From Pseudomonas sp. SST3 (lineage in GTDB: Bacteria > Pseudomonadota > Gammaproteobacteria > Pseudomonadales > Pseudomonadaceae), in assembly GCF_003325755.1 (NCBI RefSeq), contig NZ_QORI02000018.1, positions 1 to 64,000 on the forward strand: a DNA stretch of 64,000 nucleotides. The letters are read 5' to 3'. The translations under genes and the position numbers were made by a program. Positions 23,707-32,939 of the stretch are shown one piece after another (within the stretch, counting starts at the first letter, position 1; each line of letters starts with the position of its first letter). The notes beneath the pieces were generated by a model. The model did not search any database and was not told where the DNA came from. It was given only the letters and a program-made list of their open reading frames with translations.

Positions 23707-24955
23707 GGGTCAACGCATGTAGCACCAGCCCTACCAGACCTCCGACCAGGGTTCCGTTGATGCGGATGTATTGCAGGTCCTTGCCGACGCTCAGTTCCAT
23801 CTGCTCGACCAGTTCGCGGCTCTCCCAGTTTTCCACCCGCTGCGCGATGTAGTGGCCGATTTTTCCGCGGTAACGCTCCAGCATCGCCGGTGCCGCAGTC
23901 ATAAGCTGCTCATTGATCCAGCTGCGCATGGTGGCGTCCGCAGCCAGGGAGTCGCCGAGGCCCTGAGTCAGCTTGACGATGCGCTTGCCAATGCGCGAAT
24001 CCGGGCTGTCCAGGTCGGCCTGCAGCCAGTCGGTCAGCTCGTGCCAGAGCGTCTGGATATATTCGGTGGTGGCGGGATGGTCCAGCAACTGCGCAACGAT
24101 GCGCTCGACCTCCAATCGATAGGTCGGGTCATGCTTGAGCCGGTCAATGTACTCGGCAACATGCTCATCGAAGCGCTCACGCAGCGGGTGCTCGGGGTCG
24201 CCCGCGATTTCGGTGATCACCGCCGAGACGCCGTCGACGAACTTGTTCGCTGACCAGCCACCTACGGCCTTTCCGAGGCCCAGATAGCGCAGGGTACGGA
24301 CTTCGGCGGTAATCGCATCGGCGACCAGCGCCCGGGTATCGTCGTCCTGCAGGAGCGCATCGAGCTTGAGTAACGCCTCGTCGAGCATCGCCTGGTGCTT
24401 GTTCTGGCGGGTGAGCATCTCCAATACCTGTCCGCACACCGGGGCCAGATCGACCTGACGCGCGCGCTTGATCAGTTTGGCCTGGACGAAGGCTTGCACG
24501 CGCTCGTCATGCAGCGAATCGACGCCGAACCGCGCCATACCGGTGAGCTGCTGACCCACCGCTTGGGCATTGTCTGGATGACGCAGCCAATTGGCCAGAC
24601 GTCCGCCGAGATCCAAGGCTTCCAGTTTCGCCAGCACCAGCGGTGTGGACAGAAAATGCGTGGTGATGAAAGTCGACAGGTTCTGCCCGATGCGCGCCTT
24701 GCTGCGCGGGATGATCGCTGTGTGCGGAATCGGCAGGCCGAGCGGATGGCGGAACAGCGCGGTGACGGCGAACCAGTCGGCAATGGCGCCGACCATGGCC
24801 GCTTCGGCGAACGAGGCAAGGTAACCCCAGGCCGGGTGGCGCGGCTCCATGGCGGTCGCAATGACATAAAGCAGGGCGGCGAACAGCAGCAGAAGGCCGG
24901 CAACCAGCTTCATGCGCGAAACCGGGGATTGCCAATGGCGTTGCAGAGGGCTCAT
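23690..24955 (-). CDS. DUF445 inner-membrane protein
   Basis: Protein of 421 residues. The N-terminus holds a membrane segment (LVAGLLLLFAALLYVIAT) and then the conserved DUF445 block EAAMVGAIADWFAVTALFRH, PLGLPIPHTAIIPRSKARIG and LSTFITTHFLS. The long middle part is helical and soluble, and a last hydrophobic segment (INGTLVGGLVGLVLHAL) closes the protein. This is the YjiN-like family of unknown function. Start at the ATG at 24955. It forms a single-gene unit facing the HIT gene. Confidence 0.88.
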   Translation of the reverse strand: MSPLQRHWQSPVSRMKLVAGLLLLFAALLYVIATAMEPRHPAWGYLASFAEAAMVGAIADWFAVTALFRHPLGLPIPHTAIIPRSKARIGQNLSTFITTHFLSTPLVLAKLEALDLGGRLANWLRHPDNAQAVGQQLTGMARFGVDSLHDERVQAFVQAKLIKRARQVDLAPVCGQVLEMLTRQNKHQAMLDEALLKLDALLQDDDTRALVADAITAEVRTLRYLGLGKAVGGWSANKFVDGVSAVITEIAGDPEHPLRERFDEHVAEYIDRLKHDPTYRLEVERIVAQLLDHPATTEYIQTLWHELTDWLQADLDSPDSRIGKRIVKLTQGLGDSLAADATMRSWINEQLMTAAPAMLERYRGKIGHYIAQRVENWESRELVEQMELSVGKDLQYIRINGTLVGGLVGLVLHALTQLATG

Positions 24956-25102
24956 GCGATTCCTCTTGGTGGCGGCGGAGGATGAAGCGAAGGCGGAATC
25001 GGCCGGATGACCGAGGGTCTGCCCATACAGAACAGACCCGGTTGAGCGGGAGTGGGTTCGAGTGGCCCCTTTGGTACGTTTATCCGGAGCGGTTTGCGCC
25101 GC

Positions 25103-25495
25103 TTATTCCTCGTCGTCTTCCTCTCGCAGCAGGACGTAGGTGCCGTCATCCAGGCGCTCGCAGACGTAAAACATCGAGATGGTGCCGTCCTGCTCGGTCA
25201 CGGCCGCGTAATCATCTGCCTCGACGGTGAAGTAGCCTTTGGAGTCGGAGCCGGCTTCGCTGGCGAACACGGCGGTGAAGAAGGCATCTTCCGGCATGCC
25301 GTCGAAGTAGTCGGCACGGGCCTTGGCGTCCCAATCCGCCGGTGGTTCGAAGTTGCCTGTAATGATGACGCGGGCATCGCCCATGTCCCGCTCTTCGCCG
25401 TCCGGATCGGTTTCATGGGCGCGGTAGATCGTGCAGTTAAGCGCATTCGGATCCGCCAGGATGCTGTCGCGTGAGGGTTGGGTATTGGCAGGCAT
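25103..25495 (-). CDS. Acidic hypothetical protein
   Basis: Protein of 130 residues starting MPANTQPSRDSILADPNALN and ending in REEDDEE. It is acidic, without membrane segments or signal peptide. The reading frame is well used (YFTVEADDYAAVTEQDGTIS), and it is probably a conserved Pseudomonas protein of unknown role. The frame extends upstream, but ATG 25495 has CTGCC rather than a strong ribosome site, so the start is somewhat uncertain. It stands between DUF445 and a divergent small acidic gene. Confidence 0.65.
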   Translation of the reverse strand: MPANTQPSRDSILADPNALNCTIYRAHETDPDGEERDMGDARVIITGNFEPPADWDAKARADYFDGMPEDAFFTAVFASEAGSDSKGYFTVEADDYAAVTEQDGTISMFYVCERLDDGTYVLLREEDDEE

Positions 25496-25695
25496 GAGGG
25501 CAGCTCCGGTCACAGGTGGGATTGCCGGCAGTGTGGTGGAGTCCTGGTGCGGCTGCAATCGCAAGATGGAAGAGTGCAGCAGATTATCCTGGCCGACTGC
25601 GGCGTTCTGACGGCCGGCAAGAGGGGCAGCGAACGCCGTCAGGCTGGTGCAGCTCCAATCCGGTAGAGCCCATTGCGTCATACAGCGAGGTTGCC

Positions 25696-25848
25696 ATGAA
25701 CGAAACCCATAAGAGTCGAACCGAGCACGACAAGCCCGCCGAGGAGTCGCCGGATATCACCATGACCGATAGCGGCGAAAAGGAGCCAGGCGAGGACCCC
25801 GACTTCGATGACAGCGAGATAGAAAGCGACAGCGACAATCGGGGCTAG
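25696..25848 (+). CDS. Small acidic hypothetical protein, 50 residues
   Basis: An ATG at 25696 preceded by GCGAGG opens a 50-residue, very acidic, Ser/Asp/Glu-rich protein (MNETHKSRTEHDKPAEESPD, ending in DSEIESDSDNRG). It is hydrophilic and probably disordered. Low-complexity acidic small proteins of this kind are seen in pseudomonads, but no function is known. It diverges from the acidic hypothetical gene at 25103-25495. Confidence 0.5.
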   Translation: MNETHKSRTEHDKPAEESPDITMTDSGEKEPGEDPDFDDSEIESDSDNRG

Positions 25849-25921
25849 ACGACCGATCCGCCGCATCAACCCGCTCATTCCCGGTGCGCCTGACGGTGTG
25901 CCCGTTACTCCGGAGCAAGCT

Positions 25922-26143
25922 ATGGACACGTTTCACGTCAACCCGACCCCAATGGGCTGGGAGCTGACCGACCAGCAATCGCAAGAAACGGTGTTGCGAA
26001 CCCTTACCAAGGACGAGATGTTCACCGAGCTCGACGCGTTCATGGAGGGCAAGACGGCTTCTGTCCAGGTTTATGACCGCCATGGTGGCCTGGAAGAAGA
26101 AAGACCTTATCCGGGCAGCAGCCATCCGATATCGACCCGCTAG
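25922..26143 (+). CDS. Small hypothetical protein, DUF2188-like
   Basis: Protein of 73 residues starting MDTFHVNPTPMGWELTDQQS and continuing with TASVQVYDRHGGLEEERPYP. The arrangement HV-P-GW near the start and a V.V..R.G.I.EE.P end resembles DUF2188-type proteins, which are small, two-repeat and uncharacterised. GGAG lies 8 bp before the ATG at 25922. It is likely transcribed with the small acidic gene just upstream. Confidence 0.6.
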   Translation: MDTFHVNPTPMGWELTDQQSQETVLRTLTKDEMFTELDAFMEGKTASVQVYDRHGGLEEERPYPGSSHPISTR

Positions 26144-26225
26144 AAACCGGTCGCTGCATCATTTCGCACGCAAAGCGACAAGCTGTTCTACCATCATCGT
26201 TTCGCTTATCGGAGAACACCCCCGC

Positions 26226-26654
26226 ATGCGCTTGCTACTCGCACTCGTTCCTCTGCTGGCGCTGGCCGGTTGTTCGTCCTGGCAGGCCGATCCGGCGGAC
26301 ATCAAACCGGTGCCAGAAGAGCGTTTGCGCGGCTACCAGACGCCCGTAACCAACGGCGGGGAGCTGGTGGTGACGCGTGACTTCGGGCTTCGTGGAGGCG
26401 GGTGCTACGTGGCTGTGCTGGTCGATCGCAAGATCGCCGCGCGCATTCACGTGGGTGAGCAGGTGCGCTTGCACGTGCCGGCAGGGATGCGCATCGTCAG
26501 CATCGAATCCGATCCCGAAGACGACACGCTGTGCGGCAAGGGCAACCTTCTGCGCGAAAAGGCCGCACGGGTAGAAGTCGGCGAGGCGCTGCACTTTCGT
26601 ATCAGCGCCGACAACCGCATCGGGTTCGACATCCAGCAGGTAGAAGCCAAGTAA
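26226..26654 (+). CDS. Putative lipoprotein
   Basis: Protein of 142 residues with a type II signal peptide: MRLLLALVPLLALAGCSSWQ, lipobox LAGC with the cysteine at residue 16, so probably lipid-anchored. The mature part contains GELVVTRDFGLRGGGCYVAV and a beta-rich end (LHFRISADNRIGFDIQQVE), similar in style to small outer-membrane lipoproteins found across Pseudomonas. Function unknown. GGAG at 26211 lies a little far (about 10 bp) upstream of the ATG. Confidence 0.75.
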   Translation: MRLLLALVPLLALAGCSSWQADPADIKPVPEERLRGYQTPVTNGGELVVTRDFGLRGGGCYVAVLVDRKIAARIHVGEQVRLHVPAGMRIVSIESDPEDDTLCGKGNLLREKAARVEVGEALHFRISADNRIGFDIQQVEAK

Positions 26655-26862
26655 GCCACTCCTCGATCAGGTGACAGGCGTGCCTTCGTCGAATGCCTGC
26701 ACGATGGAATAACGGCGAAACATTCTCGTTCCGGCACCACAGAACCTCGCGCATGTTTCTTGCTCCGATTTAGGCATGCCGTTGTTACGTGGCCTTCAGC
26801 GTCCGTGATACACAACGGCCTACGCCAATGCGGCCCAGCGGCCGCCTGCAAGGAGTCGATGC

Positions 26863-27873
26863 GTGAACAAAGCCATGTCTTCCCTGATGCTTGTCGCCGG
26901 GCTTGCCCTAATCCCATCACTGCATGCCGAGCAACGGCCGGTATATGGTCCGCACCTCGAAGGCTTCAGTTATCCCCATCCGATCAAGCGCTTCGGGTTT
27001 TCATCCCAGCGGCAACCGCTATCGATGGCTTATATGGATGTGCAGCCAACGGGCAGGGCCAACGGGCGCACGATTGTGCTCATGCATGGCAAGAATTTTT
27101 GCGCGGCGACCTGGCAGGAGAGCATCGCCGTACTTTCGCAAAATGGCTATCGGGTGATCGCTCCGGACCAGATCGGCTTCTGCAGCTCCAGCAAGCCTAA
27201 GGGCTACCAGTTCAGTTTCGCGCAGCTGGCGCACAACACCCAGGCCCTGCTGCGGTCGCTGGATCTCGATCAGGTCACCGTGGTCGGCCACTCCATGGGC
27301 GGCATGCTGGCCTCGCGGTTCGCCCTAAACTACCCGCAGATGGTCGAACAACTGGTGCTGGTCAACCCAATCGGCCTGGAGGACTGGCAGGCCGAAGGCG
27401 TGCCTTATGCGTCGATCGACCAGTTGTACCAGAGCGAGTTGAAAACCGACTTCGAGAAGATCAAGGCCTATCAGAAAAAGTTCTACTACAACGGCGAATG
27501 GAAGCCCGAATATGACCGTTGGGTAGCCATGCTGGCTGGGATGTACGCCGGAGAAGGCAAGGAAATCGTTGCCTGGAATCAGGCGCAGACATCGGAGATG
27601 CTTTTTACCCAACCGGTGATCCACGAGTTCGGAAAAATCAGCATGCCCGCCTTGTTGCTGATCGGTGGGAAGGACCGCACTGCGCCGGGTGCCAATCGTG
27701 CGCCGGATGACGTCGCACAGCGTCTGGGTAATTACCCTGAACTCGGTCGGCAGGCCGCGGCGATGATTCCCAATGCGACGCTCGTGCCGTTCCCTGAGCT
27801 GGGGCATTCACCGCAGGTCGAGGCGCCAGATGTGTTCCATAAGGCGTTGCTGAAAGGGCTCAGGGGGCGCTGA
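26863..27873 (+). CDS. Secreted alpha/beta hydrolase
   Basis: Protein of 336 residues with a signal peptide (SSLMLVAGLALIPSLHAEQ, cleavage after HA at about residue 25). The alpha/beta hydrolase fold shows HG in VLMHGKNFCAATWQ (oxyanion), the nucleophile elbow GHSMGG in VTVVGHSMGGMLASRFALNY, an aspartate in LLIGGKDRTAPG and the catalytic histidine in ELGHSPQVEAP. The substrate is unknown. Translation starts at GTG 26863, with AAGGAG 7 bp upstream. It converges with the SLC13 transporter gene. Confidence 0.9.
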   Translation: MNKAMSSLMLVAGLALIPSLHAEQRPVYGPHLEGFSYPHPIKRFGFSSQRQPLSMAYMDVQPTGRANGRTIVLMHGKNFCAATWQESIAVLSQNGYRVIAPDQIGFCSSSKPKGYQFSFAQLAHNTQALLRSLDLDQVTVVGHSMGGMLASRFALNYPQMVEQLVLVNPIGLEDWQAEGVPYASIDQLYQSELKTDFEKIKAYQKKFYYNGEWKPEYDRWVAMLAGMYAGEGKEIVAWNQAQTSEMLFTQPVIHEFGKISMPALLLIGGKDRTAPGANRAPDDVAQRLGNYPELGRQAAAMIPNATLVPFPELGHSPQVEAPDVFHKALLKGLRGR

Positions 27874-27912
27874 CTGGCACCGCGGGTAGCGCACCGACTC
27901 ATGCTGTTGCAC

Positions 27913-27941
27913 GGCCGCTCGACGATACCCCTAGAGCGGCC
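27913..27941. terminator. Hairpin between convergent genes
   Basis: GGCCGCTC (27913-27920) and GAGCGGCC (27934-27941) form a perfect 8-bp stem around a 13-nt loop, between the hydrolase gene and the convergent SLC13 gene, whose stop codon lies in the loop. No T run is present. Confidence 0.4.
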
Positions 27942-29787
27942 AGACCCAGAGAATGACCGGCACGGCCACCAGCACGACCAGAACCGACAGCGGCAACCCC
28001 AGGCGCCAGTAATCACCGAAGCGGTAGCCGCCCGGCGCCATCACCAGCGTGTTCGATTGATGGCCAATGGGCGTGAGAAAGGCGCAGGAAGCGCCGATGG
28101 CCACCGCCATCAGCAGCGGATCGGCAGAGGCCTCCATGCCGCGTGACAGGCTGATTGCCACCGGTGCGGCGAGTACCGCAGCGGCGGCATTGTTGACCAC
28201 GTTCGATAGCAGCATCACGCCGGCCATCAGTATCGCCACGGTCGCCGCGGGCGGTGCCGCCTGACCGATCTCCAGCAGGGCATGGGCGATCAGCCGCGAG
28301 CCGCCAGTGGTCTCCAGTGCTTCACCGATGGGCAGCATGGCGGCGATCAGAACGATGATCGACATGTCGATGCTCTTGTAAATATCGCCGCTGGGCACCA
28401 GCCCGACGAGAATCATGGCCAGCGCAGCGCCTACCAGCGAAATGACGGGCGGAACCACGCCCAGCGCGATGAGCACCAGCGCTGCGGCGAAGATGCTGCT
28501 TGCCAACATCACCTGGCGAGGGGCGGTGATGCGCAAGCCGCGTGATGCCAGCGGCAAGCAGCCGAGATTATTCAGCGTCGATTGCAGCTGATCTTCGCGT
28601 GCCTGCAACAACAGAATATCGCCAGCGGCAAAACGGATCTTTCCCAGGCGTTCGCGCAAGCGCTGACCTTGACGCGCCACGGCTAGCACATTCACCCCGT
28701 GGCGCTCGCGTAGCGACAGGCCGGTCGCCGTCGTGCCGATCAATGACGATCCCGGCGTGACGATCGCCTCGGCTAGTGCTCGATCGCGGTGGCGATCGCT
28801 GCCGGATTCGCTGTCGTCTGTCTCGTTCTGGCCCCCGTTCTTTGCCGCCTGTTTGTCCTGTTCGGCTTTCTCGCGTGCTTCCGCTTTGCTGTCGGCCTCG
28901 GCGGCGAGCTGCAGGTGTGTGACATCGAGAAATTTCTTGAGGCTGTCCGAGTCGGCTTCTACCAGCAGCACGTCCCTGTCGTGCAGCACTTCGTAGGTCG
29001 ACGGCATGGCCTGATAACGACCGGCCCGCACCAGGGCGATGACCATCACGTCCGCCTCGTCACTGCCCGCGACGATCAGGTCACGCAGCGTGCGGCCGGC
29101 ATATTTGCTGCCGTCGGGGATTGTCAGCTCGGTCATGTAGGCGCTGATCTCGAACAGCTCCTGATCGCCGCCCCGGTCTTCACGACGTGGTATCAGGCGC
29201 CAGAGCAAGACGATGAGCAGCAAGCCCGCGGCAGTGATTGCGAGGCCGACGGGGAGGAAATCGAACATGCGAAATGGCGCGTCGCCGACTTCGCGTCGAT
29301 AGCCTGCAATGATGATGTTGGGCGGCGTACCGATCAGCGTTAGCGTGCCGCCGAGCAGCGAGCCGAACGCCAGCGGCATTAACAGGTACGAGGGTGATCG
29401 GCCGCTCTGGCGCGACATCCACACGGCAACTGGCATGAACAGCGCTAGCGCGCCGACGTTATTCATGAAACCCGAGCACAGCGCGACGATACCGGTGAGC
29501 GTCAGCACCTGGACCCAAGGTCGATCGCCGACTTTGGTGAGATGGCGCGCCAGTGAATCCACCACGCCGCTGTTGAGCAGGCCGCGGCTGAGCACCAGCA
29601 CCGCCGCGACGGTGATCACCGCTGGATGACCCAGGCCCATGAACGCCTTCTCGGCTGGCACGATGCCGGCCAGGGTGACGACTAGCAATGCACCGAGCGC
29701 GACAATGTCGTAGCGCCAGCGATTCCACACGAACAGGCCCAGCGTCGCAGCCAGAACGGCGAATACGATCAGCTGATCGCTTTGCAT
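27931..29787 (-). CDS. SLC13-family anion transporter with two TrkA-C domains
   Basis: Protein of 618 residues. Two membrane halves of the SLC13/DASS type (GTPPNIIIAGYRR in the first, TPIGHQSNTLVMAPGGYRFG in the second) flank a soluble part at about residues 205-395. There, two TrkA-C/RCK_C domains are seen: ELTIPDGSKYAGRTLRDLIV and RFAAGDILLLQAREDQL. They are separated by a charged linker (KAEAREKAEQDKQAAKNGGQ). Relatives carry sulfate, dicarboxylates or other anions with Na+. The ATG at 29787 follows GGAG; the longer open frame upstream is not conserved. Substrate not determinable here. Confidence 0.88.
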   Translation of the reverse strand: MQSDQLIVFAVLAATLGLFVWNRWRYDIVALGALLVVTLAGIVPAEKAFMGLGHPAVITVAAVLVLSRGLLNSGVVDSLARHLTKVGDRPWVQVLTLTGIVALCSGFMNNVGALALFMPVAVWMSRQSGRSPSYLLMPLAFGSLLGGTLTLIGTPPNIIIAGYRREVGDAPFRMFDFLPVGLAITAAGLLLIVLLWRLIPRREDRGGDQELFEISAYMTELTIPDGSKYAGRTLRDLIVAGSDEADVMVIALVRAGRYQAMPSTYEVLHDRDVLLVEADSDSLKKFLDVTHLQLAAEADSKAEAREKAEQDKQAAKNGGQNETDDSESGSDRHRDRALAEAIVTPGSSLIGTTATGLSLRERHGVNVLAVARQGQRLRERLGKIRFAAGDILLLQAREDQLQSTLNNLGCLPLASRGLRITAPRQVMLASSIFAAALVLIALGVVPPVISLVGAALAMILVGLVPSGDIYKSIDMSIIVLIAAMLPIGEALETTGGSRLIAHALLEIGQAAPPAATVAILMAGVMLLSNVVNNAAAAVLAAPVAISLSRGMEASADPLLMAVAIGASCAFLTPIGHQSNTLVMAPGGYRFGDYWRLGLPLSVLVVLVAVPVILWVWPL

Positions 29788-30084
29788 GGATAACTCCGGA
29801 AGGCAGCGGCCGCGATCGGAGAGAAGCGGCGGGCAGGGCGGTTGGATGGACGCGGTCGTTCGTGTGAAACGGGCGTCGCAGCGAGACCACATTATCCCGA
29901 GGACCGGCCGCTGTGCCAGCTTCCTGTTCGCGGCTGTCGTTTCGCCGAGAAGTGTCCAGAACGCTCCAGCCCGGCCGTTCGGCGGTGTGCCGGGCAAGGC
30001 GTGGCTCTCAGCTCCGTCATCAAACTGGCCAAAATCGATGCAAGCGGGCAAGGTTGTACGGGACCTCACGGACCGGCGACCTTT

Positions 30085-30990
30085 ATGCCCAAGCATATCC
30101 TTCTGCAATGCCGCGATGGCTATCCGCTCGCCGCGCAACTCTGGTTGCCCGCTGGCGAGGCGCGCGGCTCGGTGATCGTCAGCAGTGCGACCGGCGTGCT
30201 GGCCCGCTACTACGCGCGTTACGCCGTTTTTTTGCGCGAGCAGGGCTATGCGGTGCTGACCTACGACTACCGTGGTATCGGCGGGTCGCGACCGGCGAGC
30301 CTGCGTGGCTTCAGCATGCGTTGGCGCGACTGGGGCGACTATGACTTCGATGCGGCAGTGCGCTGGATGCGTGCTCGCGATCCAGAGGGGCTGCTGGTGG
30401 CGGTCGGGCACAGCATCGGCGGCTTCCTGCCTGGCTTCGCGACGGCGGCAACGGAAGTGGATCGCTTTCTCAGTGTCGGTGCGCAATACGCCTATTGGCC
30501 GGATTACGCCGCGGCGCAGCGCTGGCAGATGTTCGCCAAGTGGCACCTGTTCATGCCGGCCGTGACGGCGCTATGCGGTTATTTCCCCGGGCGGCGCCTG
30601 GGCTGGCTGGAAGACCTGCCGGCCGGTGTCGCGCTGGAATGGGCGTTTCGCCGCGCTCGGTTGGAAAGCAGCTATCCGGCCCACGAACGTGACGAAGTGG
30701 TACAACGCTTTGCCGCAGTGCGTGCGCCGATTCTCGCGGTAAGCGTCACGGATGATGAATACGGCACGTTGCCGGCTATCGAGCGAGGGTTGAGTTATTA
30801 CCGAAACAGCGTCTGCGAACACGTGAGGCTCAGCCCCGCCGAGCTGGGGCTGGCGCGGGTCGGGCATTTCGATCTGTTCCACGAGCGCCACCGGCACGGC
30901 TTCTGGCAGGCGACCCTGGCCTGGATAGACGAGGGCCGCAATCCATGGACAACGGCCCCCGTTGAGTCGACCGAATGCCGGGCATGCTGA
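30085..30990 (+). CDS. Alpha/beta hydrolase, cytosolic (YheT/COG4757-like)
   Basis: Protein of 301 residues without a signal peptide, beginning MPKHILLQCRDGYPLAAQLW. It shows GVLARYYARYAVFLREQGYA followed by VLTYDYRGIGGSRP, the nucleophile motif GHSIGG (VAVGHSIGGFLPGFA), an aspartate pair in VSVTDDEYGT and a late histidine in VGHFDLFHERH. This is the pattern of COG4757-type predicted hydrolases. It diverges from the SLC13 gene across about 300 bp that hold no recognisable element. Start at ATG 30085; an upstream open frame lacks similarity. Confidence 0.85.
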   Translation: MPKHILLQCRDGYPLAAQLWLPAGEARGSVIVSSATGVLARYYARYAVFLREQGYAVLTYDYRGIGGSRPASLRGFSMRWRDWGDYDFDAAVRWMRARDPEGLLVAVGHSIGGFLPGFATAATEVDRFLSVGAQYAYWPDYAAAQRWQMFAKWHLFMPAVTALCGYFPGRRLGWLEDLPAGVALEWAFRRARLESSYPAHERDEVVQRFAAVRAPILAVSVTDDEYGTLPAIERGLSYYRNSVCEHVRLSPAELGLARVGHFDLFHERHRHGFWQATLAWIDEGRNPWTTAPVESTECRAC

Positions 30991-31122
30991 GTGCGGCATG
31001 GTCAGCAGATCGAGACCGGCACTGGCTGGCAGGCCGCCAGTCTTTCTGGCGACCTGCGATGACGGTTTCCCTGACTAGCTTGGTCCGATCGCTGCACTGG
31101 CGCGAGGCGATTGGATTGCAGG

Positions 31123-32805
31123 TCAGATCCGGAACTGCTTGACCAGTGCGCCCAGGCGGTTGCCCAGCTGTTCCAGGTTGCGCGCCGTCTGCGCGCCTTG
31201 CTGGGTCTCGTCGGCGACCTGATCGACCGAGACGGCGATCTGATGCACGCTGCGGTTGATCTCCTCGGCAACCGAGGTCTGCTCTTCGGCGGCACTGGCG
31301 ATCTGCGCGTTCATGGCGTTGATGGTGCCAATCAGCTGAGCGATCGCATCCAGGGAAACGCCCGCGCGATTGGCCTGTTCGCTGCTGCTCTCGCCCGCTT
31401 CGCTGGAACGGATCATGGCGTTGACTGCGCTTTGCGTGCCTTGCTCTAGGCGGTCAATCATGCCCTGGATTTCCTGAGTGCTCTGCTGAGTCCGGCTGGC
31501 TAGCGCGCGTACCTCATCGGCGACGACAGCAAAGCCTCGGCCAGCCTCGCCGGCGCGTGCCGCCTCGATGGCCGCGTTGAGCGCGAGCAGATTGGTCTGG
31601 TCGGCAATCGAGCGGATCACGCCCAGCACATTAATGATCGACTCCACGTCCTTTTGCAGATTGTTGATGGACGCGCCGCTTTCACGGATGTCCTGCACCA
31701 GCGCATGAATGCGCTGAACACTGACGTTCACTACCCGCTTGGCGTCCTGACCTTCCTGATCGGTTTGTTGCGCGGCGTTGGCCGCATTCTGTGCGCTCTG
31801 TGCCACTTCCTGCGCAGCGGCGGACATTTCATGAATGGCGGTGGCCACCTGGTCGGTTTCCTGGCGCTGCTGCGCCATGGCGATTTCGGAGCGCCGCGCC
31901 TGCGCGGCCACCTCACCAACCAGCTCGGTCAGCTGAGAGGTGACCTCGACCATCTGGCCGACCATGCCGTGAATCTTGTCGACAAAACGGTTGAACGAGG
32001 ATGCCAGTTCGCCGACTTCGTCCTGACTGGTGATCTGCAGCCGATGGGTCAGGTCGCCGTCGCCGGCGGCGATGTCGTCGAGGTTGTCTTTGATGCGCTG
32101 GATAGGGCGCACTATTGAGTTGCTCAGCGCCAGCCCGACGAGGCCAAGTGCGACCAGCATGATGGCCGCCAGCACGATGGTACCGGTGATGATTGCCTCG
32201 ATTCGTTCATCGATCTGCGTCTGGATCTGTTCCAGTTCGGCGTCGATGCTGTCGATATTGATCGAGGTGCCGATGGCCATATCCCACTTCGGCAGGTAGT
32301 GGTTATAGGACAGCTTCGGTAGCAGCACGCTGTCGTTGCCCGGCATCGAGGAAAAATACCGGAGGTAATGGCTGCCATCCTTCGCGGCGCGTACCAGTTC
32401 GGTGTTGATCAGCATGCCTTGTTGATCGCGACGATCCTTCATGCTGGTGCCGACACCGTCCGGGTTGGTGCCACGGAACAGACGGACGATGTTCGAGTCG
32501 TGGCCGTAGAAATATCCGCTGTTATCGAACTTGATACGTGACAGCCGCTTGATGGCTTCGGCGCGGGCGGCCATGTCGCCGTTGGGCGAGTTTTCATAGA
32601 GGTCATCGATGGCAGTGAGCGCCACCTCGACGTAGCCCTTCAGCTCTTTTTTGCTCTGTGCCATGAGCCGTTCGCGCCTGTCGGCGATCTCGGTCTCGGC
32701 GCGATCCGCGAGGATTTTTGCCGTCCCGCCGCACAGCACCAGCGCGAGCAGTAGCACAGGCAGCAACGCCAGAAGGATCATTTTCTGTTTCAGGGAGAGA
32801 TGCAT
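31123..32805 (-). CDS. Methyl-accepting chemotaxis protein with sCache sensor
   Basis: Protein of 560 residues. First membrane segment at about 9-31, periplasmic single-Cache domain at about 35-185 ([20 protein letters not shown] and [17 protein letters not shown] are sCache_2 hallmarks), second membrane segment at about 190-212, HAMP domain to about 265, then a methylation and signalling domain with the hairpin [20 protein letters not shown]. It senses a small ligand in the periplasm and controls CheA/CheW signalling. sCache_2 receptors often bind short carboxylic acids; the ligand here is inference. No C-terminal CheR-tethering pentapeptide is present. No chemotaxis genes are nearby. Confidence 0.93.
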   Translation of the reverse strand: MHLSLKQKMILLALLPVLLLALVLCGGTAKILADRAETEIADRRERLMAQSKKELKGYVEVALTAIDDLYENSPNGDMAARAEAIKRLSRIKFDNSGYFYGHDSNIVRLFRGTNPDGVGTSMKDRRDQQGMLINTELVRAAKDGSHYLRYFSSMPGNDSVLLPKLSYNHYLPKWDMAIGTSINIDSIDAELEQIQTQIDERIEAIITGTIVLAAIMLVALGLVGLALSNSIVRPIQRIKDNLDDIAAGDGDLTHRLQITSQDEVGELASSFNRFVDKIHGMVGQMVEVTSQLTELVGEVAAQARRSEIAMAQQRQETDQVATAIHEMSAAAQEVAQSAQNAANAAQQTDQEGQDAKRVVNVSVQRIHALVQDIRESGASINNLQKDVESIINVLGVIRSIADQTNLLALNAAIEAARAGEAGRGFAVVADEVRALASRTQQSTQEIQGMIDRLEQGTQSAVNAMIRSSEAGESSSEQANRAGVSLDAIAQLIGTINAMNAQIASAAEEQTSVAEEINRSVHQIAVSVDQVADETQQGAQTARNLEQLGNRLGALVKQFRI

Positions 32806-32939
32806 TGATAACTGCCGGTGAGGAAAACAAGGTCCAGTAAGGCGACCGGCATCCGAAAAAACTTAAGCCCAGCGTCGAGATATTCGCGCGCGACTCGGCC
32901 CCAGCGGTTTCTATCCCATCGCCTCTGCGAACACTGAGG

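Noticed and set aside
29788..30546. Upstream extension of the SLC13 transporter frame on the minus strand
   Set aside because: The extension overlaps the divergent hydrolase gene and shows no membrane or family pattern; a ribosome site and family start lie at 29787.
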